DNA of 19,239 nt from Epulopiscium sp. Nele67-Bin004 (GTDB taxonomy: Bacteria > Bacillota_A > Clostridia > Lachnospirales > Cellulosilyticaceae): contig LNZQ01000228.1 of the NCBI GenBank assembly GCA_002007315.1, positions 1-19,239 on the forward strand, given 5' to 3'. Numbering within the stretch: the first letter of the stretch is position 1; each line of letters starts with the position of its first letter. A model generated the notes under the pieces. That model was given only the letters and a program-made list of their open reading frames with translations, made no database searches and was not told the DNA's origin. Positions 16,021 through 19,239 of this stretch are shown piece after piece. The translations under genes were made by a program, and so were the position numbers.

Positions 16021-16913
16021 CTAAATAACCTACTTTCTAGTATATTTCTATATTTTAAACAGTCTATATCGTACGCTACATGAAAATTAGAATTATCATG
16101 TTCATTAAATTTTATTGTTTCGCTATCTATTACTTTATTTATAGATATAACAATTTCTCCAGTTTTAAAGCTTGCAACATTATTATCAATAATATAAGCG
16201 ATAGGTAAAGCGTCAACAAGAAGGCTTAATGGGGTTAAATTTTTTGAAACATAAAAATTGCTACAATGTTTTAAAAAAGCTGTATACTTACTATTTGTAT
16301 TTTCTAATATATGAAATACTATATCATTTGTAAGTAAAGCAGTAACATCAAGACCAAGTGAATACATTTTTATGTTAGAGTCACAAACTAGTTTGTATGC
16401 CTCAGGATCAACTAATACGTTCCACTCACTTCTAGTTTTTTTGATATGATTAACTTTAAAATAGCCAGCCATAGTTATAACTGTAATACGTTCTTTTGGT
16501 ATATCAGGGTGTAGTTGTAACAATTTTGCAATGTTTGTCATAGGTGCGATAGAAATAATATATAGGTGTTCATATTCACAAATGCAATTATAAATAAATT
16601 GTATAGCATCTATATCAGGGGTTGGCTGGTTTTGTGTTTCAAAAGTATAATCGCATATGCCGTTTGTGCCACAATATTCATCAGTAAAATCAAGATGGCG
16701 AATAAGAGGCGTATCTTCGCCATCGTATACATTTATATTTTTAGCATTGCAAAAATTTAGTATATCTCTAGCATTTTTTGAACAAGTATTTTTGTGAGCA
16801 TTGCCACTGACTGTTGTTAGTCCTAAAATATTTAGTTCGTCACAATGTACAGCAAGCATAATAGCTAGGGCATCATCAGCTCCTGGGTCACAATCAATTA
16901 TAATATTTTTCAC
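16017..16913 (-). CDS. Inosine-uridine nucleoside hydrolase-family protein, catalytic His not conserved
   Basis: The 298-aa protein starts at a GTG (16913) after AAAGGAA. The N-terminus has the Ca2+ and ribose-binding motif IIIDCDPGADDALAIMLA (family D-x-D-x-G-x-D-D). GLTTVSGNAHKNTCSKNA and ISIAPMTNIAKLL follow, then MAGYFKV and EWNVLVDPEAY. Near residue 235 the family usually has (V/L)HD(A/P)LA; here the sequence is LLVDALPIAY, with Val in place of the conserved His and the Asp kept. The fold and metal site look intact, so it may be a nucleoside hydrolase with altered base specificity or a hydrolase of another N-riboside. The downstream isomerase-like gene overlaps it by four bases. Upstream, 68 bases away, is an ABC sugar-type binding protein. 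Confidence 0.85.
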   Translation of the reverse strand: MKNIIIDCDPGADDALAIMLAVHCDELNILGLTTVSGNAHKNTCSKNARDILNFCNAKNINVYDGEDTPLIRHLDFTDEYCGTNGICDYTFETQNQPTPDIDAIQFIYNCICEYEHLYIISIAPMTNIAKLLQLHPDIPKERITVITMAGYFKVNHIKKTRSEWNVLVDPEAYKLVCDSNIKMYSLGLDVTALLTNDIVFHILENTNSKYTAFLKHCSNFYVSKNLTPLSLLVDALPIAYIIDNNVASFKTGEIVISINKVIDSETIKFNEHDNSNFHVAYDIDCLKYRNILESRLFR

Positions 16914-16946
16914 GTTTTATTCCTTTCACATTCATATTAAAAATTA

Positions 16947-16972
16947 GAGATACGAACAATTATCCGTATCTC
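16947..16972 (-). terminator. Hairpin between the binding-protein gene and the nucleoside hydrolase gene
   Basis: GAGATACG (16947-16954) and CGTATCTC (16965-16972) form a perfect 8-bp stem with a 10-base loop. On the minus strand it is followed by TAATTTTTAAT, a weak T-run. It lies 9 bases after the binding-protein stop and 34 bases before the next start, so it could reduce readthrough or stabilise the upstream mRNA end. Confidence 0.6.
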
Positions 16973-16981
16973 CAAGTAATG

Positions 16982-17815
16982 TTATTGTATTGGATTTGCT
17001 CTATAATATTCGCTCATAGCAGATTCAACACCATTAACGATTATATCATATGTTTCATCTTTGCTTAATGAACCGTTACCAAATGCCATCATAGCATCTT
17101 TAATTGTTCCATCAATTGAGCTAGAGTTTGGTACAAAAGCCCCAACAACTGTTGATGGAGTATTTAGTAGGTTATTTGTTGCAATTTCTAGTCTTGGTTC
17201 ATTTGCAATAGCTGTTTTATACTCTTCTAGGTCAGCAGTATTTTTGTTTACAGGGGTGTATCCTGTGCCGTCCAACCAAGTGGCTTGGGCTTCTGGAGAA
17301 ATCATATATGAGGTGAATTCCCATATAGCTTCTTCTTTTCCTTGGTCACGGTCAAGCATAAACAGACCAGCTCCACTTGGATATGCACCACCAACATCAT
17401 TTGCAGACACTTTTGGAATAGGTGAGATAGACCATTCATAAGCATCTCCAACTAATTCATCAATAGTTTGTATTCTAGAGCTAGACATGATAACCATTGC
17501 ATGAATTCCATTTGCAAATTCTTCGTTTATGCTATCACGTGTTTCTTTAAATGCTCCACTATCAACCACTTTTTCCCATTCATCTAAAAAGTTCATAAGA
17601 GTACCGTCTTGGTCTGCTTGGAATTCTGTCATATAGCCGTTGTGTCCACTTTGGTTATTTCCAAAATATGAACCGTTCGCACCTTGTGTGCTAATAAAGT
17701 TTTCTAGTTCATATAAGTTGACACGAACGTTTAAACCATATTCGGCATCAGTTTTTTCTGTAAGCACAGGTAACATTTGAGCCATTTCGTCGATAGTAGT
17801 TATCACAGCAGATGA
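16982..17815 (-). pseudogene. Carbohydrate-type ABC substrate-binding protein (UgpB-like), N-terminus missing
   Basis: About 277 codons match the C-terminal two thirds of the UgpB/family 1 extracellular solute-binding fold: TTIDEMAQMLPVLTEKT (the Pro-x-T-W-D-E-like helix), then EEFANGIHAMVIMSSSRIQ, then GGAYPSGAGLFML, EAIWEFTSYMISPEAQATWL, GTGYTPVNK and, near the end, AMMAFGNGSLSKDE. The gene runs open to an ATG at 17830, but the first ~9 codons (MYLRLSSAV) do not belong to the family. The signal peptide, lipobox and first lobe are absent, and no ribosome binding site fits 17830. The break is near 17815, so this is a truncated copy at a junction. In the intact organism it would feed an ABC importer with its ligand. 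The nucleoside hydrolase and isomerase genes follow on the same strand. Confidence 0.85.
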
Positions 17816-17942
17816 GAGTCTGAGGTACATCAGTGGCTGTAAGTCGCATTTCTGACAAAGTTATTCCAACATTAATCCTCTCTTGCTGTTACTACGGTAA
17901 CCAAATACCATCAAATCAAGAAATACAATTTAAAGGTTAGGC
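17816..17942. other. Unassigned short segment at the right chimeric edge
   Basis: About 125 bases between the truncated binding-protein gene and an IspD-like start have no recognised gene. The longest minus-strand open stretch contains NVGITLSEMRLTATDVPQ, but it lacks a start and is not recognised; all frames contain stops within about 40 codons. It could be a separate small fragment or part of either neighbour. Confidence 0.4.
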
Positions 17943-18002
17943 CCCCATTCTTGAGCCACTACCACCAGCCAAGATGGCTGCAAAGGCTTTCCCTTGTTTC
18001 AT
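17943..18002 (-). pseudogene. IspD/TarI-like cytidylyltransferase, first ~20 codons only
   Basis: From the ATG at 18002, with ribosome binding site AGGAG about 8 bases upstream, the frame reads MKQGKAFAAILAGGSGSRMG. This is the classic N-terminus of nucleotidyltransferases that use CTP or NTP: strand plus the (L/A)xGGxGxRMG loop that binds the triphosphate. IspD (MEP pathway), TarI/LicC-type and related enzymes share it. The frame then meets a stop after codon 21 at a junction near 17943. It lies 12 bases after a LicD-like gene, an arrangement seen in cell-wall or capsule decoration loci, so TarI/LicC-type is favoured. Confidence 0.6.
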
Positions 18003-18014
18003 ATTGCATTGCTC

Positions 18015-18165
18015 CTAAAATTTGATTTTCGATAGGGTGATATGAGCGGCTCTTGTAGATTCGGGCGGCAGCTCCATAAAACTCGACCCGTATATTTGCG
18101 CTAATTGTCTTTCGAACTTAGAAGGCACTGTGAATTTCCCCCCCTCAAAGACAGGCCTCCAAATC
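18015..18165 (-). pseudogene. LicD-like protein, C-terminal fragment
   Basis: About 50 codons on the minus strand read RPVFEGGKFTVPSKFERQLA, then QIYGSSFMELPPESTRAAH, then ITLSKIKF and TAG at 18015-18017. The pattern FEG-x-x-(F)-x-V-P, L-x-x-(I/L)YG, then (M)xLPPxxxR-x-x-H is the usual C-terminus of LicD-type proteins, which transfer phosphocholine or related groups onto surface polysaccharides. The open frame extends to 18203, but the N-terminal part is not LicD-like and lies in animal-like DNA. The fragment is more GC-rich than the main bacterial block, so it may come from another genome. Confidence 0.6.

Positions 18166-19239
<1,074 letters not shown>

Noticed and set aside
1706..17815. 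CRISPR arrays, tRNA or rRNA genes, insertion sequences or attachment sites in the bacterial part
   Set aside because: No direct-repeat array, no tRNA-like cloverleaf, no rRNA sequence and no transposase or terminal inverted repeats were seen.

Overview
The window is a mosaic. A bacterial segment of about 16 kb (roughly 1706-17815) has eukaryotic DNA on both sides. The left flank (1 to about 1705) is a decayed LINE-type retrotransposon. The right flank (about 18165-19239) is non-coding, animal-like DNA with a (CA)n microsatellite. The bacterial DNA is AT-rich and has strong AGGAGG-type ribosome binding sites, compact operons with 4-base ATGA overlaps, intrinsic terminators, and Clostridia-type genes (FliS/flagellin, a DUF2508 protein, a heterodimeric ABC exporter with a MarR regulator). 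A motile Clostridia/Lachnospirales-like bacterium fits best. The flanks look like a host animal, possibly a fish, so a gut-associated bacterium is a reasonable inference; neither organism can be named from sequence alone.

Left bacterial edge (minus strand). Pieces of unrelated genes abut: a nitroreductase C-terminus (1706-1846), an FtsA-like C-terminus (about 1847-2273), and a large secreted leucine-rich repeat protein (start 4466) that runs into the FtsA piece with a frameshift at an A7 run. This looks like several chimeric joints, not one organism's gene order.

Core. On the minus strand lies a marR - ABC - ABC operon (8657 down to 4618). It has a promoter whose -10 overlaps a near-perfect palindrome (probable MarR operator), and it ends in an intrinsic terminator. 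The two ABC proteins carry complementary degenerate ATP-site motifs, as in heterodimeric exporters such as TM287/288 or BmrCD. Next is a CNNM/CorC-type membrane protein (10066 down to 8780). A divergent plus-strand flagellar cluster (10276-15070) follows: a 904-aa protein with helix/GLP-type repeats and a FliK-like C-terminal domain, a 32-aa microprotein translationally coupled to a FliS-like chaperone, flagellin, and a DUF2508-type small protein whose ribosome binding site lies in a hairpin. A strong terminator closes it.

Right bacterial edge (minus strand). A catabolic operon encodes a carbohydrate-binding ABC lipoprotein-type protein (N-terminus missing), an atypical nucleoside hydrolase, and a sugar-phosphate isomerase/epimerase-like TIM barrel. 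Beyond about 17815 there is an unassigned 120-base piece. After it come the first 19 codons of an IspD/TarI-like cytidylyltransferase and the last ~50 codons of a LicD-like protein, with different base composition, and then the animal DNA.

The most interesting intact biology is the flagellar cluster. The most important caveat is that both ends of the bacterial segment are probably assembly or amplification chimeras.
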